From positions 1-38,534 of the forward strand of contig DAOTTI010000126.1 of NCBI GenBank assembly GCA_034437795.1: DNA of 38,534 bases. Reading direction: 5' to 3'. Of this stretch, positions 1-8,535 are shown piece by piece. This stretch comes from DAOTTI01 sp034437795. GTDB taxonomy: Bacteria > Chloroflexota > UBA11872 > UBA12225. The notes below the pieces were generated by a model. It made no database searches. It was not told the origin of the DNA and worked only from the letters and a program-made list of their open reading frames with translations. Numbering within the stretch: position 1 is the first letter of the stretch; every line of letters begins with the position of its first letter. The translations under genes were made by a program, and so were the position numbers.

Positions 1-318
1 GCCGCGGGGGACGACGGACCTCACCCCCTGGCCCCCTCTCCGACACGGAGAGGGGGACGAGGGCCATGGCTGTGGGGCTTGGCCGCACCGCCGCTCCTCC
101 GACGCGGAGCGGGGCTAGTAGCGTGCGGTTTCTCTCCGCGTCGCTGTGTCCCCGCGTCCCCGCGTCGGCGTGGAGGGCGGAGGGGGTGAGATCCGTCTTC
201 GCATCGCCGTGTCTCCGCGCCTCCGTGTCGGGGAGGGGGGAAGGGGAAAAGGGGTGAGGTCGGCCCTCGGGCCGGAAGAGGCAGGTCGTGGGGGCGCTCC
301 TCCTGGGAAAGGGGTGCT
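1..318. repeat. Intergenic stretch with dispersed palindromic repeat
   Basis: No convincing gene is seen. Bases 19-67 hold one full copy of the repeat found in most gaps of this window: a CCTCACCCCCTGGCC arm, then CCCCTCTCCG, a short loop and CGGAGAGGGG, which can fold into a strong hairpin. Degraded copies follow to about 260. The open frames here are low-complexity Arg/Pro/Gly strings, as expected from random GC-rich DNA. Confidence 0.6.
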
Positions 319-377
319 AGCACCCTCGCGTTTGCGGCGCCGCTGGGCTACGCTATCGGCCAAACAGAGGCATCTTC

Positions 378-492
378 CCCGCAACTGTTCAGGGCAACCG
401 CTGGCGAAAGCCAGGGGGCGCAAAGCCACGGGCCTACAGCCGATCCGGACCACCACGGCCGGGGAGGCCACGGCAGCCGAGCCGCCGGTCGT
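378..492 (+). promoter_or_regulatory. Cyclic di-GMP-I (GEMM-I) riboswitch aptamer
   Basis: The sequence carries the GEMM-I core: AGGGCAACC (391-399), a helix capped by a GAAA loop (CTGGCGAAAGCCAG, 401-414), then GGCGCAAAGCCACGGGCCTA (417-436), followed by a second G/C-rich hairpin arm. This matches the known class I c-di-GMP aptamer, including the GNRA tetraloop and the CGCAAAGC strand. The AGGGCA form resembles c-di-GMP rather than cGAMP binders. It is followed at once by an intrinsic terminator and, 157 bases later, by a diguanylate cyclase gene, so feedback control of c-di-GMP synthesis is the natural reading. Exact ends are approximate. Confidence 0.9.
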
Positions 493-500
493 GGGACGTT

Positions 501-526
501 CCCCCGCTCGGTGGCGGGGGTTTTTT
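501..526 (+). terminator. Intrinsic terminator of riboswitch 1
   Basis: A perfect 7-bp stem, CCCCCGC with GCGGGGG, encloses a 6-base loop and is followed by six T residues. It lies about 10 bases after the c-di-GMP aptamer, so it is the likely expression platform controlling read-through into the diguanylate cyclase and the chemotaxis genes. Confidence 0.85.
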
Positions 527-558
527 GTGGCCGGCGAGCGGCGGCTGCCCACAGGAGC

Positions 559-671
559 GTGAGGGATACCACCCTGGCGCTTGCGTGGCGCTTGAGGCCG
601 GGCCCTCGCGAAGACCGCTCGCGGGGCGATGCCGTCGGAGGGTGAGGGAAATCACCGTGGCGCTTGAGGCC
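559..671 (+). repeat. Direct repeat between riboswitch 1 and the first gene
   Basis: Two near-identical copies, 559-583 and 642-665, share GTGAGGGA, then CACC and TGGCGCTTG. A shorter echo TGGCGCTTGAGGCC occurs at 586-599 and 658-671. The second copy ends just ahead of the ATG at 683. Function is unknown; a local duplication is the simplest explanation. Confidence 0.6.
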
Positions 672-682
672 TGGGCACTGCC

Positions 683-1834
683 ATGACCATCCTGATCGTC
701 GACGACTCGCGCGTGGTCCAGCGCCACCTGCAGGCAGTCCTGGCCAGGGCCGGCTACACCGACGTGCTTACGGCGCAGTCGGCCCGCGAGGCCTTTGCCC
801 ACCTCGGCATCAGCGCGGGGACGCCGCCGGATGGGGCAGGGGGCAGGGGGGCTGGCGCGCGCGACATCGACCTGATCCTGCTGGATGTGGTGATGCCGGA
901 GATGAACGGGGTGGAGGCCTGCCGGCGCATCAAGTCAGCGGCGCACCTGCGGGACATCCCCGTGATCATGGTCACGGGACAGACGGAGATCAGCAACCTG
1001 GCGGCGGGGTTCGCCGCAGGGGCGATGGACTACATTACCAAGCCATCGAATGAGGTGGAGCTGCTGGCGCGGGTGCGCTCGGCCCTCAAGCTGAAGCAGG
1101 AGATCGATCGGCGCAAGGCGCGCGAGCAGGAGCTGCTGGACCTGGCGGCGCAGCTAGAGCAGGCCAACCGGCGCCTGGAGCGGCTCTCGTCGCTCGACGG
1201 TCTGACGGGCATCCCCAACCGGCGCCGGTTCGACGAGTACCTGCAGGTGGCCTGGCGGCAGGCCATAAACGGGCGGACGCCGCTGTCGTTACTACTGATC
1301 GACATCGACTACTTCAAGCTGTTCAATGACACGTACGGCCACCAGCAAGGGGACGACTGCCTGAGGCAGGTGGCCGGTGCCATTACCGCCAGCGTCACCG
1401 ACGCCGGCGACCTGGTGGCCCGCTATGGAGGGGAGGAGTTTGCCGTCATTCTGCCCGATGCCAGCAGCACCCGCGCGGCGCTGGTGGCCGAGACGGTGCG
1501 GGCGCGCGTGCGGGGCCTGAACATCCCGCACGCGCGGTCGGCGGTGAGCGAGCGGGTGACGGTGAGCGTGGGCGCGGCCACGGCCCTGCCGGCGGGGGCG
1601 ATGTCTCCGGCCTTGCTCATTGCGGAGGCCGACCAGGCGCTCTATTGCGCCAAGCATGAGGGGCGGAACTGCGTGCGACTGCGTGCGATCGCCCCCTCGC
1701 CGGCGCGCGTGGCGGCGTCGGCGGGGCGGCGATCGCACGGGCCGCTCACCGGCCGCGGCGAGGCCATGCCGGCCGGCGCGCCGGAGACGGCGCCGGGGGC
1801 GATGGCGCTGTCTGAAGTAGCGAGTAGCGAGTAG
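683..1834 (+). CDS. PleD-like response regulator with GGDEF diguanylate cyclase domain
   Basis: Predicted to make c-di-GMP from two GTP in the cytoplasm under control of phosphorylation. Residues 1-125 are a receiver domain with phospho-acceptor D68 and a Gly/Ala-rich insertion before it. A short coiled coil follows (about 135-170), then a GGDEF domain (about 170-340) with an intact GGEEF at 249-253. The inhibitory I-site, normally RxxD just before this motif, reads DAGD at 240-243, so the arginine is lost and product inhibition is probably weak. The last residues (EVASSE) are encoded by an intergenic AGCGAGT repeat, so the natural C-terminus may have been shorter. It is the first gene behind a c-di-GMP riboswitch and heads a chemotaxis cluster. 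The start ATG has no obvious Shine-Dalgarno. Confidence 0.93.
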   Translation: MTILIVDDSRVVQRHLQAVLARAGYTDVLTAQSAREAFAHLGISAGTPPDGAGGRGAGARDIDLILLDVVMPEMNGVEACRRIKSAAHLRDIPVIMVTGQTEISNLAAGFAAGAMDYITKPSNEVELLARVRSALKLKQEIDRRKAREQELLDLAAQLEQANRRLERLSSLDGLTGIPNRRRFDEYLQVAWRQAINGRTPLSLLLIDIDYFKLFNDTYGHQQGDDCLRQVAGAITASVTDAGDLVARYGGEEFAVILPDASSTRAALVAETVRARVRGLNIPHARSAVSERVTVSVGAATALPAGAMSPALLIAEADQALYCAKHEGRNCVRLRAIAPSPARVAASAGRRSHGPLTGRGEAMPAGAPETAPGAMALSEVASSE

Positions 1835-1945
1835 CGAGTGATGTGCCCTTGCCCTGGCCCTGTCCCAGAGGGAGAGGGGGCTATCAATGAGGCGATGAAT
1901 GTGGAGCCCTTGCTTTGGCCCTGTCCCAGAGGGAGAGGGGACGAG
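1817..1945. repeat. AGCGAGT heptamer run and two palindromic repeat copies
   Basis: Bases 1817-1839 repeat AGCGAGT three times and overlap the stop of the diguanylate cyclase gene. Two copies of the CCCTGGCCCTGTCCCAGAGG type palindromic element follow (about 1844-1881 and 1907-1945). No gene is seen. Confidence 0.7.
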
Positions 1946-1965
1946 AGAGTACGGGAGCGAGCAGG

Positions 1966-2409
1966 ATGAAGCTACGGGCATTGGTGATCGATGATTCGCG
2001 CGTGATGCGCAACATGGTGATGGGAGCGGTGGCTCGTACGAGGCTGGCGGAGTTCGAGTTCACCGAGGCGGAAGACGGCGCCGATGGCCTGGCGAAGTTC
2101 GATCCGTGCACCATCGACATCATCTTTGCCGACTGGCACATGCCGAAGATGAGCGGCATCGAGTTCGTGCGCCAGGTGCGCACTAGCCCGCAGGCGGATC
2201 GCGTGCCCATCATCATGGTGACCAGCGAGCGCACCACGGGCAAGATGCAGGAGGCGCTCGACCGCGCTGGCGCCGATGCCTACGTGTGCAAGCCGTTTAC
2301 CGTGGACGAGCTGGCGCAGAAGCTGAGCCAGGTCCTGGCCGGCCGGCGAGGCGCGGCGCTGGCCGCGGCGCGAGGCGGGTTCTTCAGCAAGCTGCTCCAA
2401 GGGGGATAG
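1966..2409 (+). CDS. CheY-like single-domain response regulator
   Basis: A stand-alone receiver of 147 residues. It has the acidic pair (IDDSR, D9-D10), phospho-acceptor D56 in FADWHMPKMSG, the conserved Thr/Ser after beta-4 (VTSE) and the lysine in CKPF. A short Ala/Gly-rich tail ends the protein. The family relays phosphate from CheA to a motor or other output. The ATG at 1966 was chosen because the upstream in-frame codons are repeat DNA and GAGCGAGCAGG lies just before it. It sits between a diguanylate cyclase and a CheX-like phosphatase, so CheA is the likely phosphodonor. Which output it controls is not visible, as no flagellar genes are present. Confidence 0.9.
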   Translation: MKLRALVIDDSRVMRNMVMGAVARTRLAEFEFTEAEDGADGLAKFDPCTIDIIFADWHMPKMSGIEFVRQVRTSPQADRVPIIMVTSERTTGKMQEALDRAGADAYVCKPFTVDELAQKLSQVLAGRRGAALAAARGGFFSKLLQGG

Positions 2410-2445
2410 GGCGAGTTCAAAGTTCAAGGTTCAAGGTTTGAAGTG
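2410..2445. repeat. TTCAAG-type short tandem repeat
   Basis: The spacer between two genes contains TTCAAAG, TTCAAGG and TTCAAGG in a row (2415-2435), and a related AAACTTCAAGG recurs after the next gene (2968-2980). These are simple microsatellite-like repeats lying between operon genes. Confidence 0.55.
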
Positions 2446-2455
2446 GGGAGATGTG

Positions 2456-2965
2456 ATGGCGTCATTTGATGGCGGGCCGGCGGGCAGCTTGCCGGCAGCA
2501 GTGGTGCAGGCGGTGCAGCAGGCGGCCAGCGCCACCTTCGGGCTCATCTGCGGGGTGGAGCCGGATTTCCAGGGCGCGAGCGACGCGGGAGGCCGCTGGG
2601 GGCCGCGCGACGGGCTGGTGGGGATCATGCCCTTTGCCGGCGATCTGGCGTGGTCGCTGATGCTCGAGCTGCCGCGCCAGACGGCGGCCGCCTTGGCGCC
2701 CAAGTTCGCGGGCTTCGACATCCCCTTCGACAGCGCCGATATGGGGGATGCCGTGGGGGAGATCACCAACGTCCTGGCCGGTGACGTGGAGGCACGTCTG
2801 AGCGCCGCCGGCATGAAGGCTGAGCTCACCCTCCCGACGGTGGTGCGCGGGCGCGACATGGACCTGCTGCTCCCGGAGGGGGCGCCGTCGATGCGGCTCA
2901 CATTCGCCTTGCCGGATGGGGCGTTCTGGCTGACCCTGGCCAGGGCACGGCCGAGACGGGAATAG
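2456..2965 (+). CDS. CheX/CheC-type chemotaxis phosphatase-like protein
   Basis: A 169-residue cytoplasmic protein with the CheC/CheX/FliY signature helix: D..GE..N...GD around residues 97-109, with catalytic-type E102 and N105. In the family this Glu-Asn pair inserts into the active site of CheY-P and removes the phosphate. Only one such helix is present, as in CheX rather than CheC, which usually has two. The ATG at 2456 is preferred over a TTG at 2438 because GGGGAG lies 6 bases upstream. It lies between the CheY-like and CheA genes, so it probably resets one or both CheY-like regulators of this cluster. Confidence 0.82.
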   Translation: MASFDGGPAGSLPAAVVQAVQQAASATFGLICGVEPDFQGASDAGGRWGPRDGLVGIMPFAGDLAWSLMLELPRQTAAALAPKFAGFDIPFDSADMGDAVGEITNVLAGDVEARLSAAGMKAELTLPTVVRGRDMDLLLPEGAPSMRLTFALPDGAFWLTLARARPRRE

Positions 2966-3069
2966 GTTCAAACTTCAAGGTTGGGGGTGCGCGGTGCAAG
3001 GTACGGGAGCCGGCAGGTTTCGGTGTGGCTGTCGGGGTACCGCGGCAGTGGGAAGAGCGCGGTAGGACC

Positions 3070-5541
3070 ATGGCGGAGCAGGACTGGCAAGGTGAGCCGG
3101 TGAGGAGGCCGGAGGCGGGGTTAGAGGTGGGGGCAGAAGCGGCGCCAGAGCTGGAGGCGCTGGAGGCGCTGCGGCGGGCTGGGGCTGAGTTCCGCTCCTT
3201 TGACCTGGATGACCGCCAGGCGCTGGTCCGCGCTGGCGCGGCGCTGGAGGAGGCGCTCACCGTGGTGCAAAGCCAGGTCGACGCGCCGCCGGAGGTGCGG
3301 GCGCTGCGGGATCTCCTGGCGGTCTGCCTGGAGGGGCTGCAGGCGGTGTACCTGGGCACGGCGCCGGATCCGCCGGCGGCCGTGGGGGCGGTGGCGGGCG
3401 CGGTGACGGCGATGGAGCGCTTTCTGCAGGCCGATGAGGCCAGCCGCCGCGAGGCGGACCTGGAGGCAGGGGCCCGCGCGCTGGCCGCGACGCTCCAGCC
3501 GGCGCCGGCGGGCGACGTTCCGCCGGCTTTCAAGGGGCCGCCCGACGATGCGGCAGCGGGGGAGCCGGTGAGGGCGCCAGTAGCCGCCGATGGGGAGCGT
3601 GGCGTGTCGCAGGAGGCGGGGGCGCCGCCGGCGGGCAGGCTGGCGAGGGCGCCGGGCGCGGATGGAGAGCGCGCGCCGTCGCACGATCGGCGGGCACGGG
3701 CGGCGGGGCGCGTGCTGGAGCTGCCGCCCGACGGGGATCCCTACCTGTTGGGCGAGTTTGTCACCGAGTCGCGCGAGTACATCGCGGGAGCGGAGGCGGC
3801 CCTGCTGGCGCTGGAGACCAATCCAGACGACGCGGAGGCGATCAACACCGTATTCCGCGCCTTCCACACCATCAAGGGCACGGCCGGCTTCATGGGGCTG
3901 GCTGGCGTCGCGACGTTTGCTCACCGCGCGGAGACGTTCCTGAGCCGGATGCGGGATGGGGAGATCCGCTGCACGGGCGGCTACGCCGACCTGGCGCTGC
4001 GCGCGGTGGACCTGCTCAAGGAGCTGATCGACGCGGTGCAGGAGGCCCTGGATGGCGACCAGCCGCCGTGGCCCGCAGGCTATGACGACCTGCTGCCGGT
4101 GCTGGCCGACCCCGAGGGCGCCGGCATCGACGGCGATCCGGCCAAGGCGGCCGCCGCCACGCTGCGGGTGGGCGACATCCTGGTCGGCGAGGGGAAGGTA
4201 GACCGCCAACAGGTGGAAGCCGCCGCGGCGATGAAGGGCAGCGACCCGATCGGCGTGGCGCTCGTCAGGTCGAACACGGCGTCGGCCCTGGATGTGGCCC
4301 GCGCGCTCCGGATGCAGCGGCGCCTGGCGCCTGGCGAGCAGGCGCTGGATGGCGGCGTCCGCGTGCGCACCGACCGGCTGGACCGGCTGATCGATCTGGC
4401 GGGCGAGCTCGTGATCGCCCATTCCATGGTGGCGCTGGATGAGACGGTGCTGGCCGACCCGAACACGCCCCTGGCGCGCAAGATCGCGCGGACCAGCAAG
4501 ATCCTGCGGGAGCTGCAGGACCTGACGCTGGCCATGCGCATGGTGCCGGTGAAGGCGACCTTTCAAAAGATGCGGCGCCTGGTGCGGGACCTGGCCCAGC
4601 GGACCGGCAAGCGGGTCCACCTCGTGACCGAGGGCGAGGAGACGGAGGTGGACCGCAACATGGTGGATGCGCTCAACGATCCGCTGGTGCACCTGATCCG
4701 GAACGCCATCGACCATGGCATCGAGCCGCCGGACGTGCGTGAACGGCAGGGGAAGCCGCCCACCGGCACGCTGCACCTGGTGGCCTTCCACACCGGCGAC
4801 AGCATCGTCGTCGAGCTTCACGACGACGGCCGGGGGCTGGATCGGGAGCGGATCATCAGCAAGGCGGCCGCAAAGGGGTTGCTCGATCCTGCCAGACCGG
4901 CCGATGCGCTGAGCGATCGGGAGGTGTTCGAGCTGATCTTCTCCCCCGGCGTCTCCACGGCGGAGCGGATCACCGACCTTTCGGGGCGGGGCGTGGGGAT
5001 GGACGTGGTGAAGCGCCACGTGGAGGCCCTGCGGGGGCGGATCGACATCTCGTCGGCGCCCGGCCGGGGGACCACGTTCACGCTGCGGCTGCCGCTGACG
5101 CTGGCCGTGACCGACGGGATGATCGTGAAGGTGGGGCCGGAACGCTACATCGTGCCCACCGGCGCGCTGATCACCAGCTTCCGGCCGGACGCCGGCGCGC
5201 TGGCCACGGTGGCGGGCCGCGGCGAGCTGGTGCGCCTTCGGAGCGACCTGCTGCCAGTGGTGCGGCTGCACCGGCTGTTTGATATCCGCGGGGCGGTGGA
5301 GGACCCGGCCAGAGGCCTGCTGCTGGTGACGGAGGACGCGGGCCTGGCGGGCGGGCGCGGGCACCGCTACGCGTTGCTGGTGGACGAGCTGGTGGGGCAG
5401 CAGCAGGTGGTGGCGAAGCCACTGGGGACCTACCTGCACTACGTCGAGGGCATCTCGGGGGCAGCCATCCTTGGCGATGGGCGCGTCGGGCTGATCCTTG
5501 AGCCGGCGGAGCTGGCGGCGCTGGCGCGGCGGGCGGCGTGA
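3070..5541 (+). CDS. cheA: CheA-type chemotaxis histidine kinase with MshEN-like insert
   Basis: Autophosphorylating kinase of the chemosensory complex, 823 residues. Residues 1-150 are an alpha-helical region I do not recognise, followed by an Ala/Gly/Arg-rich linker (to about 220). The Hpt domain (about 230-340) has phospho-histidine H266 in AFHTIKGTAGF. Residues 366-416 form two linked motifs (VGDILVGEGKV and IGVALV...ARALRMQ) resembling the MshEN domain, which binds c-di-GMP in other proteins. Then come the dimerisation helices (about 428-495), an ATPase domain with N545 in RNAIDHGIE, DDGRGLD and GRGVGMDVV, and a C-terminal CheW-like domain. I see no separate CheY-binding P2 domain. The ATG at 3070 is used; a GTG at 3025 is in frame. 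The MshEN resemblance is inference. Confidence 0.93.
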   Translation: MAEQDWQGEPVRRPEAGLEVGAEAAPELEALEALRRAGAEFRSFDLDDRQALVRAGAALEEALTVVQSQVDAPPEVRALRDLLAVCLEGLQAVYLGTAPDPPAAVGAVAGAVTAMERFLQADEASRREADLEAGARALAATLQPAPAGDVPPAFKGPPDDAAAGEPVRAPVAADGERGVSQEAGAPPAGRLARAPGADGERAPSHDRRARAAGRVLELPPDGDPYLLGEFVTESREYIAGAEAALLALETNPDDAEAINTVFRAFHTIKGTAGFMGLAGVATFAHRAETFLSRMRDGEIRCTGGYADLALRAVDLLKELIDAVQEALDGDQPPWPAGYDDLLPVLADPEGAGIDGDPAKAAAATLRVGDILVGEGKVDRQQVEAAAAMKGSDPIGVALVRSNTASALDVARALRMQRRLAPGEQALDGGVRVRTDRLDRLIDLAGELVIAHSMVALDETVLADPNTPLARKIARTSKILRELQDLTLAMRMVPVKATFQKMRRLVRDLAQRTGKRVHLVTEGEETEVDRNMVDALNDPLVHLIRNAIDHGIEPPDVRERQGKPPTGTLHLVAFHTGDSIVVELHDDGRGLDRERIISKAAAKGLLDPARPADALSDREVFELIFSPGVSTAERITDLSGRGVGMDVVKRHVEALRGRIDISSAPGRGTTFTLRLPLTLAVTDGMIVKVGPERYIVPTGALITSFRPDAGALATVAGRGELVRLRSDLLPVVRLHRLFDIRGAVEDPARGLLLVTEDAGLAGGRGHRYALLVDELVGQQQVVAKPLGTYLHYVEGISGAAILGDGRVGLILEPAELAALARRAA

Positions 5542-5870
5542 CGGGGCACAGCCCTCACCCCTTTCGGCCGGGGCCGCACGGGGAGAGGGGGGACCTCACC
5601 CCCTGGCCCCCTCTCCGTCACGGAGAGGGGGGACGAAAGCCGTGGGGAGAGGACATCACCTGGGGCAGGACCGTGCCCACGGCTCTGATGCGGGGGCGTG
5701 GGGACGTGGAGACACAGGAGACGGGGTGTAGTGCCCTCACCCTGGCCCTCTCCCACAGGGAGAGGGGACATGTGGGAGAGCAGGGATAGGGGCGTCACGG
5801 GACGGGACGGCGGGACGTTCCCAGGGCCGCAGGGCCGGATCGGAAGGAATGACGGGAGCAGCAGAAGACG
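5542..5870. repeat. Gap between cheA and cheW filled with palindromic repeats
   Basis: About 330 bases with no gene. It holds palindromic elements at about 5546-5592, 5595-5634 and 5731-5768, each with a CCCTCTCC or CCCTCTCCCACAGGGAGAGG hairpin core. No T-run follows the hairpins, so they do not look like ordinary terminators. The flanking genes belong to one pathway and are co-directional. Confidence 0.65.
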
Positions 5871-6407
5871 ATGGCAGCGATGACTGAGGCGCAGCGGGGC
5901 GCCGGCGCGGCCGGCGGGAAGTTCCTCACCTTTTCTCTGGCGGGGGAGGAGTATGGCCTGGAGATCCTGAAGGTGCGGGAGATCATTGGCCTGGCGTCGC
6001 CGGGGGCGATCACGCGGGTGCCGCGCACCCCGCCCTTTATTCGTGGGGTGATCAACGTACGTGGCAAGATCATCCCCCTTCTGGACCTGCGCCTCAAGTT
6101 CGGCATGGATCCAGCCGAGCATACTGCTGAGACGTGCGCCATCATCGTCCAGCCGGCGGGTCTGGAGGTGGGCCTAGTGGTGGACCGCGTGCTGGAGGTG
6201 CTGGACATTCCGGCCGGCGCGATTGGGGACACGCCTGCCTTTGGCGCCGGCTTCGACACGGAGTATCTGCTGGGCGTCGCGCTTGCCGGCGACCGGGTGA
6301 GACTACTGCTCAACATCGAAAAGGTGCTCTCCACCCCCGAGATGATTACGCTGCACTCGATGGGACGGCATGAGGATGAGGAAGGAGATGGCACCAACGA
6401 ACGGTGA
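5871..6407 (+). CDS. cheW: CheW-type chemotaxis adaptor
   Basis: A 178-residue single CheW domain that couples methyl-accepting receptors to CheA. Family landmarks are FSLAGEEYGLEILKVREI near the start, the TRVPRTPPFIRGVINVRGKI segment (residues about 47-66), and the ending with LLLNIEKVLS. No signal peptide or membrane segment is seen. A second ATG lies three codons in (5880); neither has a strong Shine-Dalgarno. Its 3' end overlaps the following receptor gene, which argues for coupled translation and a receptor-CheW-CheA complex built from this operon. Confidence 0.93.
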   Translation: MAAMTEAQRGAGAAGGKFLTFSLAGEEYGLEILKVREIIGLASPGAITRVPRTPPFIRGVINVRGKIIPLLDLRLKFGMDPAEHTAETCAIIVQPAGLEVGLVVDRVLEVLDIPAGAIGDTPAFGAGFDTEYLLGVALAGDRVRLLLNIEKVLSTPEMITLHSMGRHEDEEGDGTNER

Positions 6408-8535
6408 ACGCGCCGGAGCAGGGGAGGGTGCAGCCCGCGGGGCGGCCGGCAGGCGGATGCCGGCGGTACGGCTCCGCCTCTTCTGGCGCATTCTCGGGGC
6501 GCTGGCCCTGACCAGCATCATTCCGCTGGCGGTGCTGGCGGGCACGCTCCGCCTGCGCGTCCACAACGACCTGCGGGCGGCGGCGGACGCGGCCCTGGCG
6601 CAGGAGATCGACCGGGCGCGGACGGCTGCGGAGTCCTACCTGACGGGGCACGTCCAGGTGCTGCGCTCGGCCGCGGCCCTGCCTGCCATCGGGTCGATGA
6701 GTCCGGAGCAGCAGCTGCCCGTCCTGTATGGGGTGCTGAAAGCGAACAAGGACCTACGGGCGCTGAGCGTTGCGGGGCCAGACGGGGTGCAGCGGGCCAG
6801 GACGGACGGGGCACCCCTGATCTCGGTGGCGGACCAGCCCTCGTTCCAGGAGGTGGCGCGAGGGGCGGAGCAGGCTTACGAGACGATCGTGGCCAGGGGC
6901 GGCGCGCCGGTGCTGGCGATCGCTGTACCCATCCGGCAGGACGACCGGCTGGCCGGGGTGCTCTCGGGCTCGCTGGCGGCGGACACCCTCCTGTCGACCG
7001 TAGTGGGGACCATCCGCGCCGGCAAGGGCAGCTTCGCCTGGCTGGTAGACGGCGAGAACCGGGTCATGGCCCATCCCGACGGCGAGAAGGTGGAGAAGCG
7101 CGACCACCTGGCCAAACACGCGGCGGTGGCGCGCGCTCGGGCCGGCGACAACCGGGTGCACGTCATCACCGAGCAGGGAGTGCGGTGGCTGGCCACGCAG
7201 CGGGTGCTGCCGCAGGGATGGGTGCTGGTGGTGCAGATGCCGGAAGGGGAGGCCCTGGCCGCGCTGGGGCAGCTTGACCGCGTGCTCGGCATGATGGGGC
7301 TGGGGACGCTGGCCGCGACGCTGGTGGTGGCCTTGCTTCTGGCCAGGAACATCGCGCGGCCGGTGGTGGCGACGGCGCGGATGGCCCGCCAGCTGGCGCG
7401 GGGTGACCTGGTGGTGGAGAGCACGGGGCTGACGCGCCGCGACGAGATCGGCGAGATGTCGCGCTCGCTTTACCACATGGTGGCCAACCTGCACGCGGTG
7501 CTGAAGCAGGTCACGCTGGGCGCCGACCAGGTGGCCTCAGCGGCGCAGCAGATCAGCACGGGGAGCCAGGCCCTGGCCCAGGGGGCGTCGGCCCAGGCCA
7601 GCTCGCTGGAGGAGGTGTCCAGCAGCCTGCAGGAGATGGCGGCCATGACCAGGCAGAACGCCGCCAGCGCCAAGGAGGCGCGCCAGCTGGCCGACCACGC
7701 GCGCGTCAGCGCTCAGAAGGGCGTGAACAGCATGGCCCGCCTTTCGGAGGCGATCGATAAGATCAAGGCCTCGGCGGACGCCACCGCCAAAATCGTGAAG
7801 ACCATCGACGAGATCGCCTTTCAGACCAACTTGCTGGCCCTGAACGCCGCTGTGGAAGCGGCGCGGGCCGGCGACGCGGGCAAGGGCTTTGCGGTGGTGG
7901 CGGACGAGGTCCGCAATCTGGCGATGCGCAGCGCGGAGGCGGCCAAGAATACGGCCACGCTGATCGAAGGCTCAGTGAGCAACGCCGACCGTGGCGTGGC
8001 CATCAACCAGGAGGTGCTGGCCAATCTGATCGAGATCAATGACCAGGTCAGCCGCGTCAGCGACGTGATGGCCGAGATTGCCATGGCCTCGGACCAGCAG
8101 AGCCAGGGGATCGACGAGATCAACCTGGCGGTGGAGCAGATCAACCAGGTGACCCAGCAGACGGCCGCCAGCGCGGAAGAGTCCGCCAGCGCGTCCGAGG
8201 AGCTGCTGGCGCAGGCGGAGGAGATGCGGCGGCTGGTGGGGGGTTTCCACCTGGATCGCTCGCCCGGGGCCGGCCGGCCAGGCGGGGAGGCGTTCGCGGC
8301 CGCGGGTCGGGACGACCAGTACGGGCTGCACGGGTTGCAAGGGCTGCACGGCGTGGTGGCGGGACCTGGCCGCAACGGGCATGGAGCAGCGATGGCTTTT
8401 TCGGACCTGGCCGGCGGGCCGTATCCGCCCGGGGCGCGGGGCGCGCCAGCGACCGGCCATCACCGCGGGCCGGCGGCGAAGCTGGCCATTCCGTTGCCTG
8501 AGGATGCTGATAGCGACGTGCTGCGCAACTTCTAG
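6388..8535 (+). CDS. Methyl-accepting chemotaxis protein with double-Cache-like sensor
   Basis: Transmembrane receptor of 715 residues. A first membrane segment (about 31-56) is followed by an extracytoplasmic sensor region (about 57-300) with the size and ...VAVPIRQ... and ...GENRVMAHPDG... features of a dCache domain, whose family binds small molecules. A second membrane segment (about 302-322), a HAMP domain and a long methyl-accepting coiled coil follow. The hairpin tip that contacts CheA/CheW starts at E475 (EIAFQTNLLALNAAVEAARA). The last 90 residues are Gly/Pro-rich and lack a CheR-binding pentapeptide. The ATG at 6388 has GAGGAAGGAG just upstream; an ATG at 6370 is also in frame. It overlaps cheW by 20 bases. 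The ligand cannot be told from sequence. Confidence 0.93.
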   Translation: MAPTNGERAGAGEGAARGAAGRRMPAVRLRLFWRILGALALTSIIPLAVLAGTLRLRVHNDLRAAADAALAQEIDRARTAAESYLTGHVQVLRSAAALPAIGSMSPEQQLPVLYGVLKANKDLRALSVAGPDGVQRARTDGAPLISVADQPSFQEVARGAEQAYETIVARGGAPVLAIAVPIRQDDRLAGVLSGSLAADTLLSTVVGTIRAGKGSFAWLVDGENRVMAHPDGEKVEKRDHLAKHAAVARARAGDNRVHVITEQGVRWLATQRVLPQGWVLVVQMPEGEALAALGQLDRVLGMMGLGTLAATLVVALLLARNIARPVVATARMARQLARGDLVVESTGLTRRDEIGEMSRSLYHMVANLHAVLKQVTLGADQVASAAQQISTGSQALAQGASAQASSLEEVSSSLQEMAAMTRQNAASAKEARQLADHARVSAQKGVNSMARLSEAIDKIKASADATAKIVKTIDEIAFQTNLLALNAAVEAARAGDAGKGFAVVADEVRNLAMRSAEAAKNTATLIEGSVSNADRGVAINQEVLANLIEINDQVSRVSDVMAEIAMASDQQSQGIDEINLAVEQINQVTQQTAASAEESASASEELLAQAEEMRRLVGGFHLDRSPGAGRPGGEAFAAAGRDDQYGLHGLQGLHGVVAGPGRNGHGAAMAFSDLAGGPYPPGARGAPATGHHRGPAAKLAIPLPEDADSDVLRNF

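Noticed and set aside
3121..5439. 772-residue open frame on the minus strand opposite cheA
   Set aside because: It is rich in His, Gln, Arg and Pro with no domain, and is the antisense shadow of the well-supported cheA gene in very GC-rich DNA.
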